From assembly GCA_050693155.1 (NCBI GenBank), contig JBOGWA010000040.1:1-28127 (forward strand): 28,127 bases of DNA. The letters are read 5' to 3'. Positions within the stretch are counted from its first letter, which is position 1; every line of letters begins with the position of its first letter. Positions 1 to 7,999 of the stretch are shown in pieces. Position numbers and translations under genes: made by a program. The notes under the pieces are model-generated. The model was not told the origin of the DNA. It was given only the letters and a program-made list of their open reading frames with translations, and did no database searches. The DNA comes from JBOGWA01 sp050693155 (GTDB lineage: Bacteria > Actinomycetota > UBA4738 > CALAEC01).

Positions 1-1
1 G

Positions 2-2530
2 CTCTACGCTCGCGTCGGACGACCGCATTGCCACAAGTGCGGGCGACCGATCGGCCGGCAGACTCCGGATCAGATCGTCGATCAGATCATGAGCCTCCCT
101 GAGGGGACGAGGTTCCAGGTCCTCGCCCCGATCGTCCGCGGACGGAAGGGCGAATACGAGCGGCTTCTCTCCGGCCTCGCACGGAAAGGTTTCGCGCGGG
201 CGCGGATCGACGGGGAGGTCCGAGACCTTTCGGAGAAGATCCGACTCGATCGGTATTACAAGCACGACATCGACGTGGTCGTCGACCGGCTCGTCGCGAA
301 GCCCGATATCCGTCGGCGCGTGGCCGACTCGATCGAGCAGGCGCTCGCCCTCGCCGAGGGAATCGCCGCGATCGACGTCGAAACGGATGGCAAAGAGGAG
401 ACCGTCACCTTCTCTCAGTCCTTCGCATGCACGTTCGATGGGATCTCGTTCGACGAGCTGGCTCCCAGGAACTTCTCCTTCAACTCTCCCTACGGGGCCT
501 GTCCCACCTGCGATGGGCTCGGCACCCGACTCGAGGTCGACCCGGATCTCGTCGTGCCGGACCCCGAACTCTCGATTTCCGAAGGCGCGCTCGCGCCCTG
601 GACCTCGTCGCGGCTCGAGTACTGGGACCGGCTGCTCGATGCCGTCGCCGGCGCATTTGGCTTCTCGGTCGGGACGCCGTGGCGCAAGCTCTCCGCGGAT
701 GCTCGTGACGTCGTGCTTTACGGCTCTGACGAAGAGGTCTACATCCGGTACCGAAACCGCTACGGGCGCGTCCGTCAGTACTGGACGACCTACGAAGGGA
801 TCGTGCCGAATCTCGAGCGACGGCACCTGGAGACCGACTCCGACTACAGCCGGGACCGGATCGAGCAGTTCATGCGTGAGGTCCCGTGTCGCGCCTGCAA
901 GGGCCAGCGGCTCCGTCCCGAGTCCCTCGCGGTGACGGTCGGGGAGCTCAATATCGCGCAGCTCACGGCCAACTCGATCCGGGCCGCCCTCGACTTCCTG
1001 GGCCGGCTGGAGGAGACGCTCAGCGATCGGGAGCGGATGATCGCCGAGCGACTCCTGAAGGAGATCCGGGCCCGACTCGGCTTCCTCATGGATGTCGGAC
1101 TCGACTACTTGACGATCGATCGTGCCGCCGCGACCTTGGCCGGCGGCGAGGCCCAACGGATCCGGCTCGCGACCCAGATCGGCTCGGGTCTCGTCGGCGT
1201 TCTCTACATCCTCGACGAACCGTCGATCGGGCTGCATCAGCGCGACAATCGCCGGCTGCTCGACACGCTCCTTCGGCTCCGCGATCTCGGGAACACCCTG
1301 ATCGTCGTCGAGCATGACGAGGCGACGATCAGGACAGCGGACTGGATCGTCGACATCGGCCCGGGAGCCGGCGAAGCGGGGGGAGAGATCGTGTATTCGG
1401 GGCCGGTCGATGGGATCGAGAAACAGGAGTCGTCGATCACCGGCGACTACCTCGCGTCGCGCCGGGAGATCCAGACGCCGGAGGTCCGCCGGCAGCCCTC
1501 CGACCGGTGGCTGGAGGTGCAGGGGGCGGCCGAGCACAACCTGAAGCGAATCGATGTTGCGTTCCCGCTCGGAACGTTCATCTGCGTGACGGGTGTATCC
1601 GGCTCGGGGAAGTCGACCCTCGTTGAGGATGTCCTTCACCGAGCCTTGCAGGCGAAGGTCCTTCGATCCCGCATCCTTCCGGGAAAGCACCGGCGGCTCG
1701 TGGGCTGGGAGCACATCGACAAGATCGTTGCCGTCGATCAGTCTCCGATCGGCCGAACCCCCCGATCGAACGCGGCAACCTACACGGGGGTGTTCGATCA
1801 CATTCGCCGACTCTTCAGTCAGGTTCCGGAGTCCAGGGTGCGGGGGTACAAGCCGGGGCGCTTCTCCTTCAACGTCCGGGGTGGCCGGTGCGAAGCCTGC
1901 GCTGGTGAGGGTCAGATCAAGATCGAGATGCACTTCCTCCCGGACGTCTACGTCACCTGCGAGACGTGCAAGGGCCGCCGGTACAGCCGGGCCACGCTCG
2001 AGGTTCGCTACAAGGGGCGAAGCATCGCAGACGTTCTCGCCATGAGCGTGGACGAGGGGCTCGAGTTCTTCGCCAACATCCCGGTGATCGCCCGTCACCT
2101 GCAAACGCTCTCCGACGTGGGTCTCGGCTACATCAAGCTGGGGCAGCCGGCGCCGACGCTTTCGGGCGGTGAGGCGCAGCGGGTGAAGCTCTCATCCGAG
2201 CTCTCCAAGCGGTCCACCGGTCGAACGTTCTACATTCTCGATGAGCCGACGACGGGTCTTCACTTCGACGACGTGCGGAAGCTCCTCGCCGTTCTCGAGC
2301 GACTGGTCACCGGAGGGAACACCGTGGTCGTGATCGAGCACAACCTCGATGTCGTGAAGACGGCCGACTGGGTCATCGACCTCGGGCCGGAGGGTGGGGA
2401 GACGGGCGGCGAGGTGATCGCTGCCGGCCCTCCGGAGGCGGTCGCGGCGAAGCCCCGCTCGCATACGGGGCGCGTGCTCGCACGGGTGCTCGGGAACCGG
2501 CGGGCGAGGCCGGCGAAGGTCGGCGCCTAG
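2..2530 (+). CDS. uvrA: Excinuclease ABC subunit A (UvrA), 5'-truncated by window
   Basis: UvrA is the damage-sensing ATPase of nucleotide excision repair; it works as a dimer with UvrB in the cytoplasm. The reading frame is open from base 2, so the true start and the N-terminal P-loop lie upstream; 842 residues remain of a protein that is usually about 950. The visible part opens with LYARVGRPHCHKCGRPI, typical of UvrA. It then has a Cys-x2-Cys pair near base 500 (CPTC) and another near base 887 (CRAC). Next come the first ABC signature (LAGGEAQR, about base 1140) with ILDEPSIGLH, and the second P-loop GVSGSGKST (about base 1590). The C-terminal zinc finger follows (CEAC near 1889, CETC further on), then the second signature LSGGEAQR and ILDEPTTGLH. 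No frameshift is visible. The next gene follows within about 20 nt. The identification is firm. Confidence 0.97.
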   Translation, partial: LYARVGRPHCHKCGRPIGRQTPDQIVDQIMSLPEGTRFQVLAPIVRGRKGEYERLLSGLARKGFARARIDGEVRDLSEKIRLDRYYKHDIDVVVDRLVAKPDIRRRVADSIEQALALAEGIAAIDVETDGKEETVTFSQSFACTFDGISFDELAPRNFSFNSPYGACPTCDGLGTRLEVDPDLVVPDPELSISEGALAPWTSSRLEYWDRLLDAVAGAFGFSVGTPWRKLSADARDVVLYGSDEEVYIRYRNRYGRVRQYWTTYEGIVPNLERRHLETDSDYSRDRIEQFMREVPCRACKGQRLRPESLAVTVGELNIAQLTANSIRAALDFLGRLEETLSDRERMIAERLLKEIRARLGFLMDVGLDYLTIDRAAATLAGGEAQRIRLATQIGSGLVGVLYILDEPSIGLHQRDNRRLLDTLLRLRDLGNTLIVVEHDEATIRTADWIVDIGPGAGEAGGEIVYSGPVDGIEKQESSITGDYLASRREIQTPEVRRQPSDRWLEVQGAAEHNLKRIDVAFPLGTFICVTGVSGSGKSTLVEDVLHRALQAKVLRSRILPGKHRRLVGWEHIDKIVAVDQSPIGRTPRSNAATYTGVFDHIRRLFSQVPESRVRGYKPGRFSFNVRGGRCEACAGEGQIKIEMHFLPDVYVTCETCKGRRYSRATLEVRYKGRSIADVLAMSVDEGLEFFANIPVIARHLQTLSDVGLGYIKLGQPAPTLSGGEAQRVKLSSELSKRSTGRTFYILDEPTTGLHFDDVRKLLAVLERLVTGGNTVVVIEHNLDVVKTADWVIDLGPEGGETGGEVIAAGPPEAVAAKPRSHTGRVLARVLGNRRARPAKVGA

Positions 2531-2551
2531 GGTGTGGTAGAAAGGCTGACC

Positions 2552-4099
2552 GTGCGAAGGCTCCTTGCTGGGTCGTGCCTGCTGGCCCTTACGGCCGTCG
2601 CGTGCGGTGGAACCGACATCCAGTTGCGCGCCGAGCGGCCCCAGGGACGCGCGTTCGTCACCCAGGTCGCTGATTCGGAAGACAAGGTCGGGATCGGTGT
2701 GTCGCTGGCCGTTGAGGGGAACGGCGCCCCACACCTGTCCTATCTGGCATTCCTGCCGGAGCTCGAGCCGGGCCAGCCCGAGCCAACGAACGATCCCCTG
2801 GGGATTCAGTACCCGGCCGTGAAGCACGCGCACTTCGTGGAGGGCGCCTGGACCCGCTCGGTCGTCTCGGAACAACCGCCCGCCGGGAGTGACGAGAAGG
2901 CGACGCCGCCGGCAACCGAACAGGATGCCACCGCCATAGTGCTCGACGCCCAGGGGGTTCACCACATCGTGTGGACGGCCGGCTCCCACCTCCTTTATTC
3001 GCACAACGCCGAAGGCGCGTTCTCGACACCCGAGGAGGTCTTCCGGCGGGGAGACCTCCAGGCGCCGGCGATTGCGATCGGCCCCGACGGTACGCCGGTT
3101 GCGTCGGTGTTCGACGGCGAGGTCGTATGGGGCGCCGCCCGGTTCGGGGGGGAGTGGCAGGTCGAGCGAATCGCAGCGGACGTGCTTGGATCGCCGGTCT
3201 CGACCGCGATCGGCTTTGCGAGGGGGATCACCACGGTCGCGTATGCGGGGGGCGGTGGGGTGGTCGTGGCCCGACGGGGAGCACAAGGGTGGACCACCGA
3301 AAACGTGGATCCCGATGGAAGGGGCGGCGTGGATCTCGATGTCGACGGAGATGGCAATCCCCACCTCTCCTACTACGCGGGGCTGGAGGTCAGGCACGCG
3401 CACTCGATCGGCGGGGCTCCGTGGGAGATCTCTGTGGTGGGAGAATCCCTGGGTCCCGATCCCGGGTCGGCGACGTCGATCGCGCTCGACGTGAAGGGCG
3501 TGCATCACATCGAATGGGATGACGGGGAGGGGATCGCATACGCGAACAACGCCGGAGGCGAGTTCGGGCTTCAGGAAATTCCCGGAGCGTTTGGAGGGAC
3601 CGACCCGGCCATCGCGTCCGGTGAGGAGATCGTCTCCCTCGCCTGGTTCGACGCCGTCAACGGCAACGTGAAGATCTCGATCCTCACGGACGAAGAGCCG
3701 CTTCTTGCACTGCCGGGGGCCGGCGAGGAGCCGACCGAGGAGCCGACCGGTGGTCCGCCCACCGGTACGCCTCCGTGTGAGGCCTCGGGAACCGAGCTCT
3801 CGATTACCGCTCCCCAGGGCGCGTTCACCAGCGGATTTGAAACCGACTGCCTCGCGGCCCCGGCCGGCAAGGCCTTCACGATCGACTTCGCGAATCAGGA
3901 CGAAGGATTGGCGCACAACGTCACGATCTATCCAAGCCAGCAGGAAACGTCGAGTCCGTTGGGCGGCGGGGGAGCCTCGAATACGATCACCGGTCCCGAC
4001 AGCACGACATATGAAGTGGATCCTCTGGAAGCGGGGATCTATTTCTTCCAGTGCGACGTACACCCGACGACGATGACGGGCACATTCGTCGCGCAGTAG
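2552..4099 (+). CDS. Lipoprotein with sialidase-like repeats and C-terminal cupredoxin (type 1 copper) domain
   Basis: I do not recognise this gene by name. The GTG at 2552 is preferred over the in-frame GTG at 2534 because AGAAAGG lies 6 nt upstream and the protein then begins with a compact signal peptide (MRRLLAGSCLLALTAVAC). This makes it a probable membrane-anchored lipoprotein of 515 residues. The middle part repeats a pattern of the type HHIVW or PHLSY, followed by Gly/Asp-rich turns (about bases 2730, 2960, 3360, 3500), which suggests a beta-propeller such as those of sialidase-like proteins. A Pro/Glu/Thr/Gly-rich linker (about 3715-3770) leads to a roughly 100-residue C-terminal domain. 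That domain carries a full set of type 1 copper ligands: His455 (AHNV), Cys501, His504 and Met508 (CDVHPTTM). Electron transfer or copper binding outside the cell is inferred. Its place between uvrA and uvrC says nothing clear about its function. Confidence 0.8.
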   Translation: MRRLLAGSCLLALTAVACGGTDIQLRAERPQGRAFVTQVADSEDKVGIGVSLAVEGNGAPHLSYLAFLPELEPGQPEPTNDPLGIQYPAVKHAHFVEGAWTRSVVSEQPPAGSDEKATPPATEQDATAIVLDAQGVHHIVWTAGSHLLYSHNAEGAFSTPEEVFRRGDLQAPAIAIGPDGTPVASVFDGEVVWGAARFGGEWQVERIAADVLGSPVSTAIGFARGITTVAYAGGGGVVVARRGAQGWTTENVDPDGRGGVDLDVDGDGNPHLSYYAGLEVRHAHSIGGAPWEISVVGESLGPDPGSATSIALDVKGVHHIEWDDGEGIAYANNAGGEFGLQEIPGAFGGTDPAIASGEEIVSLAWFDAVNGNVKISILTDEEPLLALPGAGEEPTEEPTGGPPTGTPPCEASGTELSITAPQGAFTSGFETDCLAAPAGKAFTIDFANQDEGLAHNVTIYPSQQETSSPLGGGGASNTITGPDSTTYEVDPLEAGIYFFQCDVHPTTMTGTFVAQ

Positions 4100-4132
4100 C
4101 CGCGCATCCAGAGAACGCGCAAGCCTCGCTCC

Positions 4133-4144
4133 TACAATGCGTTC
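4133..4144 (+). promoter_or_regulatory. Putative leaderless promoter -10 box of uvrC
   Basis: TACAAT at 4133-4138 is separated from the uvrC ATG (4145) by exactly 6 nt. In actinobacteria this spacing places the transcription start at the A of the start codon, giving a leaderless mRNA. No ribosome binding site is visible before the ATG, which fits. No clear -35 hexamer is present. The start site is inferred, not shown. Confidence 0.5.
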
Positions 4145-5989
4145 ATGACCAATCTCGCGCGGCCCGACGTCGCCACTGTTCCCGATGAGCCGGGGGCCTA
4201 TCTCTTTCGGGACCGCGACGGCCGGGTGATCTACGTCGGAAAGGCGAAGTCGCTCAAGAAACGCCTCCCCTCGTATTGGAGCAAGCCGCTCCATCCGAGG
4301 ACAGAGACCATGATCGATCAGGCCGAGGACGTCGAGTGGATCGTGGCAGCCGGCGACGTGGACGCGCTCATGCTCGAGTACAACCTCATCAAGGAGCACC
4401 GCCCCCGCTTCAACATTCGCTACCGGGATGACAAGTCGTATCCGTATCTCGCGGTCACGGTCGGGGAGAGGTGGCCGCGCGCGCAGGTGCTCCGTGGACG
4501 CAAGGCGAAGGACGTCCGGTATTTCGGTCCGTTCGGCCACGCGTATGCGATCCGCGAGACGCTCGACGCCGTCATTCGGCTCTTCCCCGTTCGCACGTGT
4601 TCGAACGGCTTCTTCGACCAACGCCGCCGGGCACGCCGTCCGTGTCTCTACTACGACATCGGCCGCTGCGCCGGCCCGTGTGTCCCGGAGAAGACGGGTG
4701 TCACCGAGGAGTCGTACCGGCGAGAGGTAGAGGCCCTGATCGATTTCCTTGCAGGCAACCACGCGCCGGTGCTTCGGGGTCTCGAGCGCGAGATGCGCGC
4801 CGCGGCCGAGCACGAAGAGTACGAGCAAGCGGCTCGATTTCGAGACCGGCTCCTGGCGGCGCGCAAGGCCCTCGAGACGCAGGAGATGGTCCTCAGGCGC
4901 GAGGAGAACCTCGATGTCGTGGGGATGGTGGAGGACGATCTGGAGGCGGCCTTCCAGGTCTTCTTCGTCAGGCGCGGGCGGGTGACCGGGCAGAAGGGGT
5001 GGGTCGTCGACCGCGTGGAGGACCTAGAGACGCCGCAGCTCGTCTCGTCGTTCGTTCGGGAGCTCTACATGGAGCGCGAGGAGGTCCCCCCCCGCGTCCT
5101 GGTTCCTGCCTGGCCGATCGACCGAGACGTTCTCGAGTCCTGGCTGTCGGACAGGCGCGGTGGGCCCGTTCGGATCGCGGTCCCATCGCGAGGAGCCAAA
5201 CGCCAGCTCCTCCAGGTCGTGACGAGGAACGCGAAAGAAGCCTTCCTGCGTCACAAGCTCAAGCGGGCGTCAGACTTTGCCGCTCGATCCCGCGCCCTTC
5301 AGGAGCTCGGACGGGAGCTCGGTCTCGCGGAGCCGCCGCTTCGGATCGAGGCGTTCGACATCTCGAACCTCGGCAAGGAAGCGACCGTCGGGTCGATGGT
5401 GGTCTTCGAAGACGGGCTTCCCAAGCGCTCCGACTACCGTCGTTTCGAGATCAAGGGTGTTCGCGGCCAGGACGACTTCGCCAGCATGGAGGAGATGCTC
5501 CGGCGGCGGTTCGCCAAGCTCGCAAGTGATGGCGACGGCGTCAAGAAGAAACGCCGCTTTGCGTATCCACCATCGCTCGCGCTCGTCGACGGCGGACGAG
5601 GACAGCTGAACGTCGCGCGAAGCGTCTGCGAAGAGCTCGGCGTGGGCGTTCCCGTCGTCGGCCTCGCCAAACGGCTCGAAGAGGTGTTCCTGCCTGGGAA
5701 CCCTGAGCCGCTTCGCCTCGCGCGTGGTTCGGAAGCCCTCTTCCTGTTGCAGCACATGCGGGACGAGGCGCATCGGTTCGCGGTCGCCTATCACCGGAAG
5801 AAACGAGCCCGGCGAGCCCTCGCGTCGCCACTCGACGCGGTCCCGGGCGTGGGACCCGCACGAAAGCGCGCGCTTCTCCGCCGGTTCGGCTCGCTGACTC
5901 GCATCCGGAAGGCCGACGTCGATGAGATCGCGGCGACGCCCGGCGTGGGTCCCGCGATCGCCAGGAGAATCAAGGAGCAGGTGTCGTGA
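4145..5989 (+). CDS. uvrC: Excinuclease ABC subunit C (UvrC)
   Basis: UvrC is the dual-incision endonuclease of nucleotide excision repair and cuts on both sides of a lesion held by UvrB. The 614-residue length is normal. The N-terminal GIY-YIG nuclease is visible as GAYLF (residues 17-21) followed by IYVGKAKSL. A UVR helix pair that contacts UvrB lies near residues 215-240 (EHEEYEQAARFRDRL). The RNase H-like second nuclease domain includes IEAFDISNLGKEATVGSMVV and LALVDGGRGQL. The protein ends in two helix-hairpin-helix motifs (VPGVGPARKRALLRRFGS and TPGVGPAIARRI). The start is ATG at 4145, 6 nt behind a -10-like TACAAT box. The stop overlaps the rapZ start codon (GTGA), so the two are translationally coupled. 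Confidence 0.97.
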   Translation: MTNLARPDVATVPDEPGAYLFRDRDGRVIYVGKAKSLKKRLPSYWSKPLHPRTETMIDQAEDVEWIVAAGDVDALMLEYNLIKEHRPRFNIRYRDDKSYPYLAVTVGERWPRAQVLRGRKAKDVRYFGPFGHAYAIRETLDAVIRLFPVRTCSNGFFDQRRRARRPCLYYDIGRCAGPCVPEKTGVTEESYRREVEALIDFLAGNHAPVLRGLEREMRAAAEHEEYEQAARFRDRLLAARKALETQEMVLRREENLDVVGMVEDDLEAAFQVFFVRRGRVTGQKGWVVDRVEDLETPQLVSSFVRELYMEREEVPPRVLVPAWPIDRDVLESWLSDRRGGPVRIAVPSRGAKRQLLQVVTRNAKEAFLRHKLKRASDFAARSRALQELGRELGLAEPPLRIEAFDISNLGKEATVGSMVVFEDGLPKRSDYRRFEIKGVRGQDDFASMEEMLRRRFAKLASDGDGVKKKRRFAYPPSLALVDGGRGQLNVARSVCEELGVGVPVVGLAKRLEEVFLPGNPEPLRLARGSEALFLLQHMRDEAHRFAVAYHRKKRARRALASPLDAVPGVGPARKRALLRRFGSLTRIRKADVDEIAATPGVGPAIARRIKEQVS

Positions 5990-6915
5990 CCGCACAAGAA
6001 GCTCCCAGGGGGAAGTCCCGGGCGGCGCGGGCCCGTGCCGCGAAGCAGGCGGCTACTCATGCCGACTTCACGATCATCACCGGACTGTCGGGAGCCGGGC
6101 GCTCGGAAGCCGCGGACTGTCTGGAAGATCTGGATTACTTCGTCGTCGACAACCTCCCTCCGGCGCTCATCGAGACGATGGCCGAGTTGGTGGCGAAAAC
6201 GGGAGAGCCGAAGCGGGTGGCGATCGTCGCCGACGCACGAGGAGGCGTGTTCTTTCCCGACCTGGCGAAAGCGCTCCGAGGGCTCCGGGAGCGAGGGATC
6301 TCTTATCGCATCGTCTTCTTGGAAGCGTCGGACGACACCCTCGTCGCCCGATTCGAGGCGACACGGCGACGGCATCCGCTCGCGGAGGGTGAGCGAGTGG
6401 TCGAGGGCATTCGGAAGGAACGCCAGATGATGGAGTCGCTCCGCGGAGAGGCAGACCTCGTCATCGACACGACGGATCTCACCCCGAATGCGCTCCGCGA
6501 GCGGATCCGAGACACGTTCTCCCAGGCCCGGCCCGAGGAAGGGCTCCAGATCAGCATCATCTCGTTCGGCTACAAGTACGGGTTGCCGCGGGACGCGGAT
6601 CTCGTTCTCGATATTCGGTTTCTCCCGAACCCGCACTGGGTGAACGACCTTCGCCCACTTCCCGGAACGGACGCGAAGGTCAGGAACTACGTGATCGGGC
6701 AGCACGCGTATGGGCCGTTTCTCCGCCGGCTTCGAGGACTCCTCGACTTCCTCATGCCCGGTTACGTCGGTGAGGGGAAGTCGTACCTCACGATCGCGGT
6801 CGGTTGCACCGGCGGCCGCCACCGGTCCGTGGTCGTCGCCGATGAGCTGGGCCGTTATTTCGAGAAGCGAGGCCTGCGTGTCGGAGTCGAGCACCGGGAC
6901 CTCGGGCGGGAGTAG
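5986..6915 (+). CDS. rapZ: RNase adapter / nucleotide-binding protein RapZ (YvcJ family)
   Basis: RapZ/YvcJ proteins bind nucleotides. In enterobacteria RapZ directs RNase E to the small RNA GlmZ and so controls amino-sugar synthesis; the role in Gram-positives is less clear. The 309-residue protein has the P-loop GLSGAGRS at residues 33-40, followed by EAADCLEDLDYFVVDNLPPAL. Arg in place of the usual P-loop Lys is the form I recall from actinobacterial homologues. The C-terminal domain has the conserved run AVGCTGGRHRSVVVAD. The first 27 residues form an extra Ala/Arg/Lys-rich tail that is probably disordered. The GTG start overlaps the uvrC stop by 4 nt. The usual next genes, yvcK and whiA, are missing; gap follows after 72 nt. 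Confidence 0.95.
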   Translation: MTAQEAPRGKSRAARARAAKQAATHADFTIITGLSGAGRSEAADCLEDLDYFVVDNLPPALIETMAELVAKTGEPKRVAIVADARGGVFFPDLAKALRGLRERGISYRIVFLEASDDTLVARFEATRRRHPLAEGERVVEGIRKERQMMESLRGEADLVIDTTDLTPNALRERIRDTFSQARPEEGLQISIISFGYKYGLPRDADLVLDIRFLPNPHWVNDLRPLPGTDAKVRNYVIGQHAYGPFLRRLRGLLDFLMPGYVGEGKSYLTIAVGCTGGRHRSVVVADELGRYFEKRGLRVGVEHRDLGRE

Positions 6916-6987
6916 GGCGGCCCGCGGTCGCGTCCAATTCGACCTGCTGGGTAGGATGAAACGAGAAAGCCGACGAGGGGGTCAGAC

Positions 6988-7995
6988 GTGACGGTGCGCG
7001 TTGGAATCAATGGGTTCGGTCGGATCGGGCGCAACTTCTTCCGTGCGGCAAGGAAGAAGGGGGCGGCCATCGACTTCGTCGGCGTCAACGACATCACCGA
7101 CGCGGCCACCCTCGCCCATCTTCTGAAGTACGACTCGGTCCTCGGCGTCCTCGACGCGGAGATCAAGGCAGGGGAGCAGAGCATCAGCGTGAACGGCGAC
7201 GAGCTCCGGGTCATCGCCGAGCGAGACCCGGCGAATCTTCCCTGGGCGGACCTTGGCGCCGATGTCGTCGTTGAGTCCACCGGCCTCTTCACCGACCGAG
7301 AAAACGCCGAGAAGCATCTCGCGGCGGGGGCCAAGAAGGTCATCATCAGCGCTCCCGCCAAGGATGAGGACATCACGATCGTCCTCGGCGTGAACGACGA
7401 TCAGTACGACGCGGGCTCCCACGACGTGGTCTCGAACGCGTCCTGCACGACGAACTGTGTCGTTCCCATGGCTAGCGTGCTCGAGGACGCCTTCGGACTG
7501 GACCGGGCCCTCATGACCACCTGCCACGCGTACACGAACGACCAGAACCTGCTGGACCTGCCGCACACGGACCTGCGTCGGGCGCGCGCTGCGGCGATCA
7601 ACATCGTGCCGAGCTCGACCGGGGCGGCCAAGGCAACCGCGCTCGCCATCCCGAAGCTCAAGGGAAGGATGGACGGGATGGCCTTTCGGGTTCCCGTTCC
7701 GGACGGTTCCGTGACCGACCTGGTATGCGTTCTCGAGCGGGAGGTCTCGGTCGATGAAGTGAACGAGGCCTTTCGGACGGCGGCCGGCGGGCGGCTCTCC
7801 GGAATCCTCAGGTACACGGAGGATCCGTTGGTCTCGTCGGACGTCATCGGGGATCCCCACTCGTGCGTCTTCGACTCACTCTCGACGATGGCGATCGGTG
7901 ACCTCGTGAAAGTCATCGGGTGGTACGACAACGAGTGGGGATACTCGAACCGACTCGTTGAGCTGACCGAGCTCGTCGGCGCGACGGCTGCGTAG
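6988..7995 (+). CDS. gap: Glyceraldehyde-3-phosphate dehydrogenase, type I
   Basis: The enzyme oxidises and phosphorylates glyceraldehyde 3-phosphate to 1,3-bisphosphoglycerate with NAD+ in glycolysis. The 335-residue protein starts with the Rossmann motif GINGFGRIGR. It has the active-site segment NASCTTNC with catalytic Cys153, and His180 in TTCHAYTNDQ. It ends with WYDNEWGYSNR. Asp in VNDI, after the second strand, suggests NAD rather than NADP preference; this is inferred from the family. The GTG start at 6988 has GAGGGGG (6975-6981) 6 nt upstream. The gene heads a glycolytic run with pgk and tpiA; pgk follows after 4 nt. A weak -10-like TAGGAT lies at 6952, so a separate promoter for the glycolytic genes is possible. 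Confidence 0.97.
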   Translation: MTVRVGINGFGRIGRNFFRAARKKGAAIDFVGVNDITDAATLAHLLKYDSVLGVLDAEIKAGEQSISVNGDELRVIAERDPANLPWADLGADVVVESTGLFTDRENAEKHLAAGAKKVIISAPAKDEDITIVLGVNDDQYDAGSHDVVSNASCTTNCVVPMASVLEDAFGLDRALMTTCHAYTNDQNLLDLPHTDLRRARAAAINIVPSSTGAAKATALAIPKLKGRMDGMAFRVPVPDGSVTDLVCVLEREVSVDEVNEAFRTAAGGRLSGILRYTEDPLVSSDVIGDPHSCVFDSLSTMAIGDLVKVIGWYDNEWGYSNRLVELTELVGATAA

Positions 7996-7999
7996 CTCG

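Noticed and set aside
2192..4828. An 878-codon open frame on the - strand across the end of uvrA, the lipoprotein and the start of uvrC
   Set aside because: It is a shadow of high-GC third codon positions opposite real genes. It crosses three genes and its protein has no family features. The similar long - strand frames at 5791-6894, 7913-9412, 12487-14160, 15041-16357, 17405-19285 and 21065-22399 are rejected for the same reason.
6082..6105. Arg instead of Lys in the RapZ P-loop as a broken nucleotide site
   Set aside because: GLSGAGRS matches the form I recall from actinobacterial RapZ homologues, and the rest of the protein is intact.
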